Assembly: GCA_052387735.1 (NCBI GenBank)
Contig: JBQTIW010000087.1
Span: forward strand, 1 to 46,375
From: RBC101 sp052387735
GTDB taxonomy: Bacteria > Gemmatimonadota > Gemmatimonadetes > Gemmatimonadales > Gemmatimonadaceae
Direction: 5' to 3'
Length of the DNA stretch: 46,375 nt
Shown: in pieces, positions 24,535 to 32,732 of the stretch
How positions within the stretch are numbered: the stretch's first letter is position 1
Layout: every line of letters begins with the position of its first letter
Translations under genes and position numbers: made by a program
The notes under the pieces: model-generated
Told to the model about the DNA's origin: nothing
The model's database searches: none
Seen by the model: only the letters and a program-made list of their open reading frames with translations

Positions 24535-24990
24535 GTGAAGAAACGAGACCGTCATCAGGCCATTCGCGAGATTATCTCCTCCAAGGTCGTGGCCTCTCAG
24601 GAGGAACTGCGCGTGCTGCTGCAGCAGGCGGGATGGGAGGTGACGCAGTCCACGTTGTCGCGGGACCTTCGCGAGATGCGTGTGGTCCGGATGCCGACCA
24701 CCGACGGCCCGCGCTACGTCTCACCAGAGTCTCTGGACACGGCCGACGACCGGACGCTCATCGAGGAGGTGCTCCCCCAATTCTTCTCGTCGGTGGACGG
24801 GGTTGGCGAGCTCCTCGTTCTCAAGACCATCTACGGTGGGGCCCAGCCAGTGGCCGAGGCGATCGACGATGCCGGGTGGAAGGAAGTGGTTGGCACCATT
24901 GGTGGGGAGAACACGATCCTCATCGTCTGTCGCTCCGCGAGCGCGCGGGAAACCGTCGAAAAGCGGCTCGTGAAGTTCGCCGAGTCATGA
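24535..24990 (+). CDS. argR: Arginine repressor ArgR
   Basis: Starting at GTG 24535 gives 151 residues, the usual ArgR length. The longer open frame upstream is not ArgR-like. The N-terminal winged helix (RHQAIREIISSKVVASQEELRVLLQ, VTQSTLSRDLREMRVVR) contains the family SR-D recognition helix. The C-terminal domain (ELLVLKTIYGGAQPVAEAIDDAGW, GTIGGENTILIVCRS) forms the hexamer and binds arginine through the GT-GG-NT segment. With arginine it represses biosynthetic genes. It is divergent from argC and followed closely by argG; box-like sites lie at both promoters, pointing to local control. Confidence 0.93.
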   Translation: MKKRDRHQAIREIISSKVVASQEELRVLLQQAGWEVTQSTLSRDLREMRVVRMPTTDGPRYVSPESLDTADDRTLIEEVLPQFFSSVDGVGELLVLKTIYGGAQPVAEAIDDAGWKEVVGTIGGENTILIVCRSASARETVEKRLVKFAES

Positions 24991-25003
24991 CAAGCTGGGC
25001 GGG

Positions 25004-25061
25004 TTGACTCTGGGCTCTCAGCATTGGTAAATTATGCACTGAGGCTGAATACATATCCTGA
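25004..25061 (+). promoter_or_regulatory. argG promoter and ArgR-box-like sites
   Basis: TTGACT (25004-25009) and TAAATT (25028-25033) are 18 bp apart. TTATGCAC (25032-25039) repeats the element found at 24365-24372 before argC. An ARG-box-like sequence around TGAATACATATCCTGA (25046-25061) follows. Arrangement suits ArgR repression. Confidence 0.6.
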
Positions 25062-25076
25062 GCTCGGAGCACACCC

Positions 25077-26336
25077 ATGCAGAAAATTGCGCTCGCCTAC
25101 TCGGGCGGGCTTGATACGTCCATCATTGTTCCCTGGCTCAAGGAGCACTACGACGCCAGGGTCATCTGCGTCGCGGCCGATGTAGGTCAGGGCGACGATG
25201 AGCTTCGCGGGGTGCGTGAAAAGGCGCTCGCCTCCGGGGCCGACGAATGCTACGTGGAAGACATGCGGCGCGAGTTCGTGGAAGACTTCATCTACCCCAC
25301 GCTTCGCGCTGGCGCGGTCTACAACCGCAAGTATCTGCTGGGCACGTCAATCGCGCGGCCCCTCATTGCCAAGCGTCAGGTGGACGTGGCACGGGCCGTG
25401 GGTGCTGACGCCCTTTCGCACGGTTGCACCGGCAAGGGGAACGATCAGGTGCGCTTCGAGCTGACCTACATGACGTTTGCGCCGGATCTGCCGGTCATCG
25501 CGCCGTGGCGCGAGGCTGCGTGGACGATCCGGTCTCGCGAAGACGCGCTCAAGTATGCCGCCGAGCGCAACATCCCAGTGGCAGCGAGCACAAAGAAGAT
25601 CTACTCTCGCGACCGAAATCTCTGGCACATCTCGCACGAGGGCGGGACGCTGGAAGATCCGTCGGCGGCACCGCCAAAGGATCTGTTCCTTCTCACCAGC
25701 GATCCGGCCGACGCGCCCGATGCACCGGAGCTCGTGACGATCGGATTCGAGAAGGGCACCCCGGTGACGGTGAATGGCGACGCGCTCGACCCCGTGTCCC
25801 TCGTGATGCTGCTCAATCAGCTCGCTGGGCGCCACGGCGTCGGTCGTGCCGACATCGTGGAGGATCGGCTCATCGGTATGAAGTCTCGCGGCGTGTACGA
25901 GACACCTGGTGGTACGCTGCTCTACACGGCGCTGTCCGAGCTGGAGATGCTCGTGCTCGACCGCCGCACACTGGCCGCCAAAGACGCACTGTCCCCTCGC
26001 TATGCGGACCTCGTCTACGAGGGCCGCTGGTGGACGACCGAGAAGAAGGCCTATGACGCGTTCATCGACGTGGTGCAGGGCCGGGTGTCGGGCTCCATCA
26101 CACTTCAGCTGTTCAAGGGCACGGTCACGATCGCGAGCCGACTGAGCGACCACGCGCTGTACGACGAAGCCTTTGTTACCTTCGGTGAGGACGACGTCTA
26201 TCAACAAAGCGATGCCGCTGGATTCATTCGGCTCTACGGGCTACCGCAGCGGGTGCGCGCCCTCAAAGACCGCCAGCTCATCGCGCAGGGCAAACTGGAG
26301 GCTGCCCCGAGTGATGCAGCGCTGGAACTCGCGTGA
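25077..26336 (+). CDS. argG: Argininosuccinate synthase
   Basis: The 419-residue protein has the ATP pyrophosphatase motif AYSGGLDTSI at the N-terminus, SHGCTGKGNDQVRFEL for citrulline and ATP binding, and NLWHISHEGG. It joins citrulline and aspartate at the cost of ATP to AMP. GGAG (25066-25069) lies seven bases before ATG 25077. Its stop overlaps the argH start (GTGA). The gene has its own promoter with ArgR-like sites, separate from argR. No ornithine carbamoyltransferase is in the window, so the pathway is completed elsewhere. Confidence 0.97.
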   Translation: MQKIALAYSGGLDTSIIVPWLKEHYDARVICVAADVGQGDDELRGVREKALASGADECYVEDMRREFVEDFIYPTLRAGAVYNRKYLLGTSIARPLIAKRQVDVARAVGADALSHGCTGKGNDQVRFELTYMTFAPDLPVIAPWREAAWTIRSREDALKYAAERNIPVAASTKKIYSRDRNLWHISHEGGTLEDPSAAPPKDLFLLTSDPADAPDAPELVTIGFEKGTPVTVNGDALDPVSLVMLLNQLAGRHGVGRADIVEDRLIGMKSRGVYETPGGTLLYTALSELEMLVLDRRTLAAKDALSPRYADLVYEGRWWTTEKKAYDAFIDVVQGRVSGSITLQLFKGTVTIASRLSDHALYDEAFVTFGEDDVYQQSDAAGFIRLYGLPQRVRALKDRQLIAQGKLEAAPSDAALELA

Positions 26337-27823
26337 CGCGGCTGGAGCTCGTGAATGAAACTCCCGCTGGCGGGATTCCCACGCCGCCGGCACCTGACGC
26401 AGGCTCACACCGCCTGTGGGGTGGCCGGTTCGGTGCACAGACGGCAGCCGCGCTTGATGCGGTAAACAAGTCCATTGGCGTCGACTTCCGGCTGTGGCCG
26501 CACGACGTGAAGCTGTCCAAAGCCTGGGCGATGGCACTCTGGTCCGCCGGTGTGCTCACACACGACGAGTGCAAAGCCATCGAGGCCGGGCTCGACGCCG
26601 TCGCGGCGCGGCTCACCGCCGGTGCACGCCCGGATGCATCCGATGAAGACGTGCACACGATGATCGACCGGATGCTGCACGATGAAGTGGGCGATGTCGC
26701 CTCCAAGCTGCACACCGGGCGCTCCCGGAACGACCAGGTGGCGACGGGCACGCGCATGTGGGTCATGGAGGCGTGCACTACGATGGACCAGGCCATCCGC
26801 GACCTGCAGGGCGTGCTGCTGGCGCAGGCCGAGCTGTTACAGACCGATATCATGCCGGCGTACACGCACATGCAGCGTGCGCAGCCGGTCCTCGCCGCGC
26901 ACTGGGTGCTCTCGCACTTCTGGCCCCTCGACCGCGATCGGCAGCGACTGGCGCAGGTGATACGCTCGGCGTCGACACTCCCGCTGGGATCGGGCGCCAT
27001 CGCCGGGTGTGCTTTCCCGGTCTCTCGCGTGCTGCTCCAGGGAACGTTGGGCTTTCAGCAACTGTCGCGGAACTCGATCGACGCGGTTGCCGACCGCGAC
27101 TTCATCGCCGAGACGCTGTTTGCCGTGGCCATGCTTGGCGCGCACATCTCGCGCATCGCCGAGGATTTCATCGTGTTCGGCACGAGCGAGTTCGGGTTCG
27201 TGAAGTTTGGTGACACGTTCACGACCGGGTCGAGCATGATGCCGCAGAAGCGGAATCCCGACGCGCTGGAGATCGCGCGCGGCTCGGGCGCGCGCTTCCT
27301 CGGTGACCTGGTGTCGTTGTTAGGCACGCTCCAGGGACTGCCCAGCGGCTATAACAAGGATCTGCAGGACGATAAGCGCAGTCTCTTCGGCGCCGTCGAC
27401 GCAATGTTGCTGGTCCTCCCTGGTGTGGCCGGCACCATCGCCGAGATCCAGTGGCAGCGCGACCGCATGCGCGAGGCGGTGTCGAGCGTGATGATGGCGA
27501 CCGATCTGGCCGACTACCTGGTGGACCATGGCGTCGCTTTCCGCGATGCGCACAAGAGCGTCGGCGCGATCGTTCGCGAAGCCGAGGTCACGGGACGGGA
27601 ACTACAGGCGCTGCCCAAATCCACCTACGTGAGCGCTCACCCCCGGTTTGGGGACGACGTGTTCGATGCGCTGTCGCCGATACGCTCGGTGGAGCGGCGC
27701 GATGTCGAGGGAGGAACGAGCCCAGACGCGGTCAGGCGACAGTTGCTCGCGGCACGCGTATCGCTGGCGCCCTTGGCTGAGGCGCGGGGGAACGAGCTGA
27801 ACGTGATGAAGGCGATCGGGTAG
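26333..27823 (+). CDS. argH: Argininosuccinate lyase
   Basis: The 496-residue member of the fumarase/aspartase superfamily starts at GTG 26333, overlapping the argG stop by four bases. Core motifs are LWGGRFG, HTGRSRNDQVATGTRMW, THMQRAQPV, and the signature loop GSSMMPQKRNPDALE with the catalytic Ser. It splits argininosuccinate to arginine and fumarate. About 28 residues of Pro/Gly-rich sequence precede the family start. The true start might therefore be further in, but the overlap favours GTG 26333. A strong terminator follows. Confidence 0.97.
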   Translation: MTRLELVNETPAGGIPTPPAPDAGSHRLWGGRFGAQTAAALDAVNKSIGVDFRLWPHDVKLSKAWAMALWSAGVLTHDECKAIEAGLDAVAARLTAGARPDASDEDVHTMIDRMLHDEVGDVASKLHTGRSRNDQVATGTRMWVMEACTTMDQAIRDLQGVLLAQAELLQTDIMPAYTHMQRAQPVLAAHWVLSHFWPLDRDRQRLAQVIRSASTLPLGSGAIAGCAFPVSRVLLQGTLGFQQLSRNSIDAVADRDFIAETLFAVAMLGAHISRIAEDFIVFGTSEFGFVKFGDTFTTGSSMMPQKRNPDALEIARGSGARFLGDLVSLLGTLQGLPSGYNKDLQDDKRSLFGAVDAMLLVLPGVAGTIAEIQWQRDRMREAVSSVMMATDLADYLVDHGVAFRDAHKSVGAIVREAEVTGRELQALPKSTYVSAHPRFGDDVFDALSPIRSVERRDVEGGTSPDAVRRQLLAARVSLAPLAEARGNELNVMKAIG

Positions 27824-27871
27824 GTGGGCCGAGCGGGCAGGTAGGCAGACTGCCGTAACGGACGTAGAGTT

Positions 27872-27906
27872 GTCGGGCGATCGCAGTCGGTCGCCCGACT
27901 CTTTTT
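27872..27906 (+). terminator. Rho-independent terminator after argH
   Basis: GTCGGGCGA (27872-27880) pairs with TCGCCCGAC (27891-27899) over a 10-base loop, followed by TCTTTTTG. Confidence 0.85.
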
Positions 27907-27922
27907 GTAGCGAGGCAGGCTC

Positions 27923-29266
27923 GTGAGCGGTGGACGTGACGCTCTGATGACACGGCGCCAGGCGCTGGAGTCGCTGTCCATGGCCGGGATGGCGCTGGCG
28001 CTTCCTGGCCTGCGGACGCCCGTCAAGCCGAACATCCTGCTCATTGTCGCCGACGATCTTGGATATGCGGATCTCAGTGCCTACGGACGCAGCGACTACC
28101 GTACCCCGGAGATCGATGTACTCGGTGCGCAGGGCATGCGGTTCACTGACGCCTACTCGTCCGCATCCACCTGTACACCAACCCGTGTGGGGTTGATGAC
28201 GGGACAGTGGCCGGCGCGTTTCCCCGAGGGACTCCAGCGCCCCATGGGGTGGGTGAACACGCAGCATGGACTGCCCCGAGATACGCCGACCATCGCGTCA
28301 CAACTCAGGACGTCGGGATATCGAACCGCGCTCGTCGGCAAGTGGCATTTAGGATACCTGCCGGAGTTCGGTCCATTGCAGCACGGCTTCGACGAGTTCT
28401 TCGGCTTGCGCAGCGGCGGCGTGGACTATTTCACGCATACCGGAGCCAACGGTCGCCGCGATCTGTGGGAGGGTACCGCGTCAGCCGAGCGGGTCGGCTA
28501 TCTCACGGAGCTGCTCACGGACCGCGCCATCGAGGTCGTGTCCCGGCGGGACACGCGTCCGTTCTACCTCTCGCTGCACTACACGGCGCCGCACTGGCCC
28601 TGGGAAGGGCCCGAAGATGCACACGGTCGTGCCGACTCGTTGCCACATCCGTTTGTCGACGGAGGATCGCCGCGGGTATTCGCACAGATGATGCGCAGCC
28701 TCGACCGCGGAGTGGGGCGGGTGCTGCAGGCGGTGGACAGAGCAGGGCAGCGCCAGCGCACGCTGGTGATCTTCACCAGTGACAACGGCGGCGAACGGTA
28801 TTCGCGCAACTCACCGTTCTCGCAAGGCAAGTTCACGCTGTGGGAAGGAGGCATTCGCGTACCCCTCCTGGTCCGTTGGCCGGGTCAGACGCGCTCGGGA
28901 TCGACGAGCGCGTTCCCGGTGCAGAGCATCGACCTTGCTTCGACGCTGATGTCAGTGGGCGGCGCCCCTTCATCGGGTACGGATGGTATCGATGTCTCGA
29001 CAGTGCTTCGCGGGGCGAGGCAGCCGGAGCGAATGCTGTTCTGGCGTCAGCCCGTGGTTCGTGCCGACCTGCCTCCGATGCGGGCCGTCAGGCGTGGACC
29101 GCTCAAGTATCTCAAGGTCGGTGAGCAGGAGATGTTGTTCGACCTGATGCTCGACCCCGGCGAGCGGAAGGACCTCAAGAAGGCGCACCCCGCTTCATTC
29201 CGCGAGCTGCGTGAAGTGTGCGCGGAGTGGGAGGCGCGAACGGTCCCGGCGGAAGGCGGACGCTGA
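27923..29266 (+). CDS. Sulfatase (formylglycine type), probably Tat-exported
   Basis: The 447-residue alkaline-phosphatase-superfamily enzyme has a short Tat-like signal (TRRQALESLSMAGMALALPG). Metal site ADDLGY (D44, D45) follows, then the sulfatase signature CTPTR (C84-x-P-x-R88), whose Cys is converted to formylglycine. GKWHLG, TAPHWPW and FTSDNGGE complete the active site. It hydrolyses sulfate esters in the periplasm or outside. No formylglycine-generating enzyme or sulfated-glycan cluster is nearby. GTG 27923 and ATG 27947 are both possible starts; the second begins just before the twin-arginine motif. It lies after the argH terminator, so it has its own promoter. Confidence 0.92.
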   Translation: MSGGRDALMTRRQALESLSMAGMALALPGLRTPVKPNILLIVADDLGYADLSAYGRSDYRTPEIDVLGAQGMRFTDAYSSASTCTPTRVGLMTGQWPARFPEGLQRPMGWVNTQHGLPRDTPTIASQLRTSGYRTALVGKWHLGYLPEFGPLQHGFDEFFGLRSGGVDYFTHTGANGRRDLWEGTASAERVGYLTELLTDRAIEVVSRRDTRPFYLSLHYTAPHWPWEGPEDAHGRADSLPHPFVDGGSPRVFAQMMRSLDRGVGRVLQAVDRAGQRQRTLVIFTSDNGGERYSRNSPFSQGKFTLWEGGIRVPLLVRWPGQTRSGSTSAFPVQSIDLASTLMSVGGAPSSGTDGIDVSTVLRGARQPERMLFWRQPVVRADLPPMRAVRRGPLKYLKVGEQEMLFDLMLDPGERKDLKKAHPASFRELREVCAEWEARTVPAEGGR

Positions 29267-29339
29267 AGCGCCAGCGACAGGAGATTCCTGCTCCCCCACG
29301 TGACAGCCTAACCGGAGCCTCACGGCGGCCGCGTATTGC

Positions 29340-30566
29340 CTAGTTTGTCGGGCAGGCCGTTACATCGTAGTACGACTGCAGGCCGCCCTGCCTGAATGCT
29401 TTCACGTGGCTGTCGATGGGGCAGAGAAGGGTGACCGATCGCGGACCTGGTGTGGATGACGAAAACTGATATCCCATGTTGAAGATCGCGCGAATGAACG
29501 TGCTCTGCGGAGTCGTGGGGAACGTCCCGACGTTCTCGAAAAAGCTTCGCCAGTTGGTTTCCGACTGAAACAGATACTGCTCCACGTTCGACGTGTACAT
29601 CGCAGTGACCGTGGCCCCATGATCGCGAACCCAGGCGCCGACGGCACGAAGCGCCTTGGGGCCCGCAAAATCTCCGGTGACGGGGATGATCAGGTTCCGC
29701 GATTCCAGATCCTTGATGAACCGATAGTTGTCTTCGGTCGCGAGGTAGCTGCGCGCCACGCCGTCGCCGTCGGTCTCCATCATGAGCGAGCCGTAGGACG
29801 GCATGAACCGGCGACCGCCCCAGCCCCCGCGCCCCGTGCCGAAGTTGTAGGTTAGATCAGGACCCGCTGAGAAAAACGCCGTGTACACGTACTCGATCCC
29901 CGCGAACTCCTCATCGGTGAGTGGTAACGATCGAGTCTTCGTCAGGTGGTCGCGCATTTCGCGCAACGACCGCTGATACTGCAGTGAATCGGCTGCCACC
30001 ACTCCAAAGGCGGTGATCAACAGCTCTGCCGACGTGGCCGTGTCGAGGCCGAGGGGCCGCGGGCGCGCAAACAATCGCGACAGGAAATCGGCGCGCGTGG
30101 GGCTCAACTCGAAGAGCGCCTTGTAGAACAGGTGCTGCATCACATTGAGCCGGCGGATGTCGACTACAAAAGCGATCGCTGGCCGCATCGCCGCGATATA
30201 CGTGAAGTTCTGGTCGGGGCCCACGCCGAGGTACACACCACCCCGCGGCGTCTTGGCGATGAGCTCGGGGATTGGATGCTGCATGGTGACTTCGTTCCCG
30301 ACGAGGTTGTCGGAACGGAAGTATCCCGCCGGCTCGGAGAGCTCGTTGGAGAGCGCCCAGAACGCGGAGTCGGACAAGCGGTCGGGAATCGGCTGCCGCT
30401 GGCGCGCGCTTCCCAGATTGGCCGAGGCGGCGAATAAGCCCGCCAGTACGAACACGCCGATTGCAAGGCGGGTCGTTCGGGCGCGGCGAGCTGCGTCATG
30501 CTGCCGGGCTCGCTGGCCCATCTCACGCCAACGGGAAAGAACTCTCATGCGCGCCTCGCCGCTCAT
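29340..30566 (-). CDS. Membrane-anchored protein of unknown function, methyltransferase-like fold possible
   Basis: AAGGAGGT lies ten bases before ATG 30566, which sets the start. The 408-residue product has a basic N-terminus and one membrane segment at about 35-55 (LAIGVFVLAGLFAASANLG). A well conserved-looking domain follows: FWALSNELSEPAGYFRSDNLVGNE, GGVYLGVGPDQNFTYIAAM, and FVVDIRRLNVMQHLFYKALFEL. The GVGPDQN loop followed by an acidic VVDIRR strand resembles a SAM-dependent methyltransferase nucleotide site, but I cannot confirm it. The soluble part should face the periplasm if the segment is a signal anchor, which would argue against SAM use. Function unknown. Confidence 0.7.
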   Translation of the reverse strand: MSGEARMRVLSRWREMGQRARQHDAARRARTTRLAIGVFVLAGLFAASANLGSARQRQPIPDRLSDSAFWALSNELSEPAGYFRSDNLVGNEVTMQHPIPELIAKTPRGGVYLGVGPDQNFTYIAAMRPAIAFVVDIRRLNVMQHLFYKALFELSPTRADFLSRLFARPRPLGLDTATSAELLITAFGVVAADSLQYQRSLREMRDHLTKTRSLPLTDEEFAGIEYVYTAFFSAGPDLTYNFGTGRGGWGGRRFMPSYGSLMMETDGDGVARSYLATEDNYRFIKDLESRNLIIPVTGDFAGPKALRAVGAWVRDHGATVTAMYTSNVEQYLFQSETNWRSFFENVGTFPTTPQSTFIRAIFNMGYQFSSSTPGPRSVTLLCPIDSHVKAFRQGGLQSYYDVTACPTN

Positions 30567-30755
30567 GTAGCCGTCGACCTCCTTCCGGGTCGCCGCGGGC
30601 ATTCCGTCACCCGATCAGCTCCCCGCTCAGACGTTGGCGACTTGCCTCCCAAACGGCAAGCGCAGTCTCGGCCGCGCTGCTTACGGAAGACGCGTGTCGG
30701 TAGGCACTGAGCTTTGACAATCCGATTCCTGGTATGAAGGATTGCGCCATGACGC

Positions 30756-31296
30756 GTGCTCGAGCGCTCACGATGGACCCTTGGGGTGCGTGCCGGCCGT
30801 TCGCTTGACCTCACCAACGATTTCCGCAGCGTGTTCGACAGCGGCGGTGTGGTGAGCGCAGTGTTCACCCTCGACAACTACGACTATGTCGAGCGCCGCC
30901 TGCTGGCGTTAGGTGTCTTGCGTCGGCTCGACAGGGTGCAGAGCGTAGTTCGCCTGGAGACGGGACCGGCGGTTGCTGCGTGCGCCCATCCGCATCGGCC
31001 GATGGGTACTGCCCAGCCTCTCGCCCGCCCTGGCGGCCGGTGCCCAGGGTGCGTGGAGTGAGTTGCATGGGGCGGGCAGCCGTCGCGCGAACGTGGAGCT
31101 CGGCACCCGATCGATCATCCCCGCATCCTTGGGCGCACCCGTGCAGGTGCCCATGTCGGTGCCCACGGGCGGCGTGCGATCTGCCGTCACGTTAGGTCTG
31201 CGCGTTTTTGGCGGAGCGATGGGGGTCGGACTGTCGCGTCCGATCGATACCTCCGGCGCCTGGAAGCTCCGGTTCGATTTCGCACAGCTGCTGTAG
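30756..31296 (+). pseudogene. Remnant of an outer-membrane beta-barrel protein
   Basis: Two frames join into one barrel-like protein. The first (30756 to about 30960) reads GRSLDLTNDFRSVFDSGGVV, then TLDNYDYVERRLLALGVLRRL. The second (about 30973-31296) reads IGRWVLPSLSPALAAGAQGA, then SAVTLGLRVFGGAMGVGLSR, and ends WKLRFDFAQLL. The end is typical of a surface-exposed barrel of the BamA-like type. No signal peptide or N-terminal domain precedes it, the frame shifts between the halves, and the middle appears shortened. I read it as a 5'-truncated, internally deleted gene. Confidence 0.5.
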
Positions 31297-31312
31297 GGCC
31301 GCCGTCCCACGG

Positions 31313-32566
31313 TCAGGTGGTGCTGGCGGGAGGCGGCTGCCGTGCGACGATCGTTGCGGCGGCCAGATCTGCCGTGACGTTGGCTGTGGTGGCGAAGATA
31401 TCGGGAATCACGTCGACGGCGAATAGCAGCGCGATCCCTTCCACCGGCACGCCAACTGTCGCAAGTAGTGGCGAAACCAGCAGGAGCCAGCCATGTGGAA
31501 TGCCGGGGACGCTGAAGCTCGAGAGCAATGCGGTGGCAGCGATCATCAGGCGATCGCTCACGGTTACGTCGACGCCATAGAGCCGCGCGAGAAACAGGGC
31601 AGCCACGGTCCACACTACGGGCGAGCTGATCTTGAAGGTCGAAACCGCGAGGGGCAGGGCAACGCCAGCAACAGACGGGGGAAGCCGCAAACGGTGGGTT
31701 GCTCCTTCGACCAGTGCCGGTAGCGAGGCGAGCGACGAGCTCGTGCTCACCGCAACTGCCTGGGCCGGAAGGACGCCGCGCGCAAACCGCGCCATCGAGA
31801 TCCGGGCGACGACGGCGACCACGGGATAGAGCGACATCGTGAGGATCAGGCACGCCACGGCCATCGCCACGACGTAGTACGTGAGCGCGCCGGCAGTCTC
31901 CAGTCCCGCCCGTGACGCCATCGGGAGCATCAGCGCGAACACGCCCAGGGGCGCCACCGCGATGATCCACCGAACGATCACCAGCGTCGCATCGCCGACG
32001 GCACGAAAGAACCCGAGGACGGGTGTGCGCAGGTCGGCACTCACTCGCAACAGCGCGAGCCCGAACGCGAGAGCGAAGATGACCAACGGCAACATCGCAC
32101 TGTCTGCTGCGGCTCTCACGGGATTCGTCGGCACGAGATTCACGAGAAACTGCGACAACGACGGGACGGCCTGGGCCGCCGCGCCGACTTCTTGTGCCCC
32201 ACGCAGCGCGCTTTCCCGCAGCGCTGCGCTGGTTGCGGAGTCGATCTCCAGCCAGGTGAAGAGCAGGGGTACGATCAGCAGTCCGATCACGGCTGACAGG
32301 CAGAGCAGGCCGAGGAATGCGGCAAAGGCGCGCGTCCCCACGGAGCGGACAATCTTCGGATCGGCGGCCGAGCTCACACCGGTGATGAGCAGCGAGAGCA
32401 CCAGCGGAACGACCGTCATTCGGATGGCGTTCACCCAGAGCGTTCCCACGGTCTCGGAGATCGAGATGATCTCCGCGAAAGGCGTCGTGGTTGCGTAGGG
32501 GTCGAGCAGCAGCCCGGCAACCAGCCCGACCACGAGGGCCAGCAGCACGCGGGTGGTTACGGACAT
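31313..32566 (-). CDS. Dicarboxylate/amino acid:cation symporter family (DAACS) transporter, variant binding site
   Basis: The 417-residue inner-membrane protein has many hydrophobic segments and the Ser-rich hairpin STSSSLASLPALVEGA of GltPh-like carriers. The last helix reads DIFATTANVTADL. Compared with GltPh, Asp394, Thr398, Asn401 and Asp405 equivalents are kept but Arg397, which holds the substrate side-chain carboxylate, is Ala. The NMDGT motif of TM7 is replaced by a sequence such as STFKISS. It is therefore likely to carry something other than aspartate, glutamate or dicarboxylates, or to couple differently. ATG 32566 matches the family start; the longer frame to 32665 is repeat DNA. 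It is divergent from an aminotransferase. Confidence 0.88.
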   Translation of the reverse strand: MSVTTRVLLALVVGLVAGLLLDPYATTTPFAEIISISETVGTLWVNAIRMTVVPLVLSLLITGVSSAADPKIVRSVGTRAFAAFLGLLCLSAVIGLLIVPLLFTWLEIDSATSAALRESALRGAQEVGAAAQAVPSLSQFLVNLVPTNPVRAAADSAMLPLVIFALAFGLALLRVSADLRTPVLGFFRAVGDATLVIVRWIIAVAPLGVFALMLPMASRAGLETAGALTYYVVAMAVACLILTMSLYPVVAVVARISMARFARGVLPAQAVAVSTSSSLASLPALVEGATHRLRLPPSVAGVALPLAVSTFKISSPVVWTVAALFLARLYGVDVTVSDRLMIAATALLSSFSVPGIPHGWLLLVSPLLATVGVPVEGIALLFAVDVIPDIFATTANVTADLAAATIVARQPPPASTT

Positions 32567-32576
32567 CAGACGTGTG

Positions 32577-32625
32577 TGACGGGGATGGGAGACGGCAGGC
32601 GAGAGACGGGAGACGGGAGATTGGC
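32577..32625. repeat. Short GGGAGAC-type tandem repeat
   Basis: Several 7-11 nt units (GGGAGACGGC, GAGAGAC, GGGAGAC, GGGAGATT) lie in the 166 bp spacer between divergent genes. The style resembles the longer array at 12521-12688. Confidence 0.5.
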
Positions 32626-32732
32626 GGCACGGATGCTGTGACTCGGGTGCGAGGTCGTCAAGCAACCGGTGCGGGCCAGACGTTCCATCGCACTAGATTG
32701 CGTTCGAACTCACTGCGCCGCCGGTGCGCCTC

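Noticed and set aside
25347..26207. Minus-strand frame opposite argG
   Set aside because: Shadow of argG with no domain-like features.
30909..32630. Long minus-strand frame through the symporter region
   Set aside because: Arg-rich out-of-frame translation of the symporter gene; the other frame gives a clear membrane transporter.
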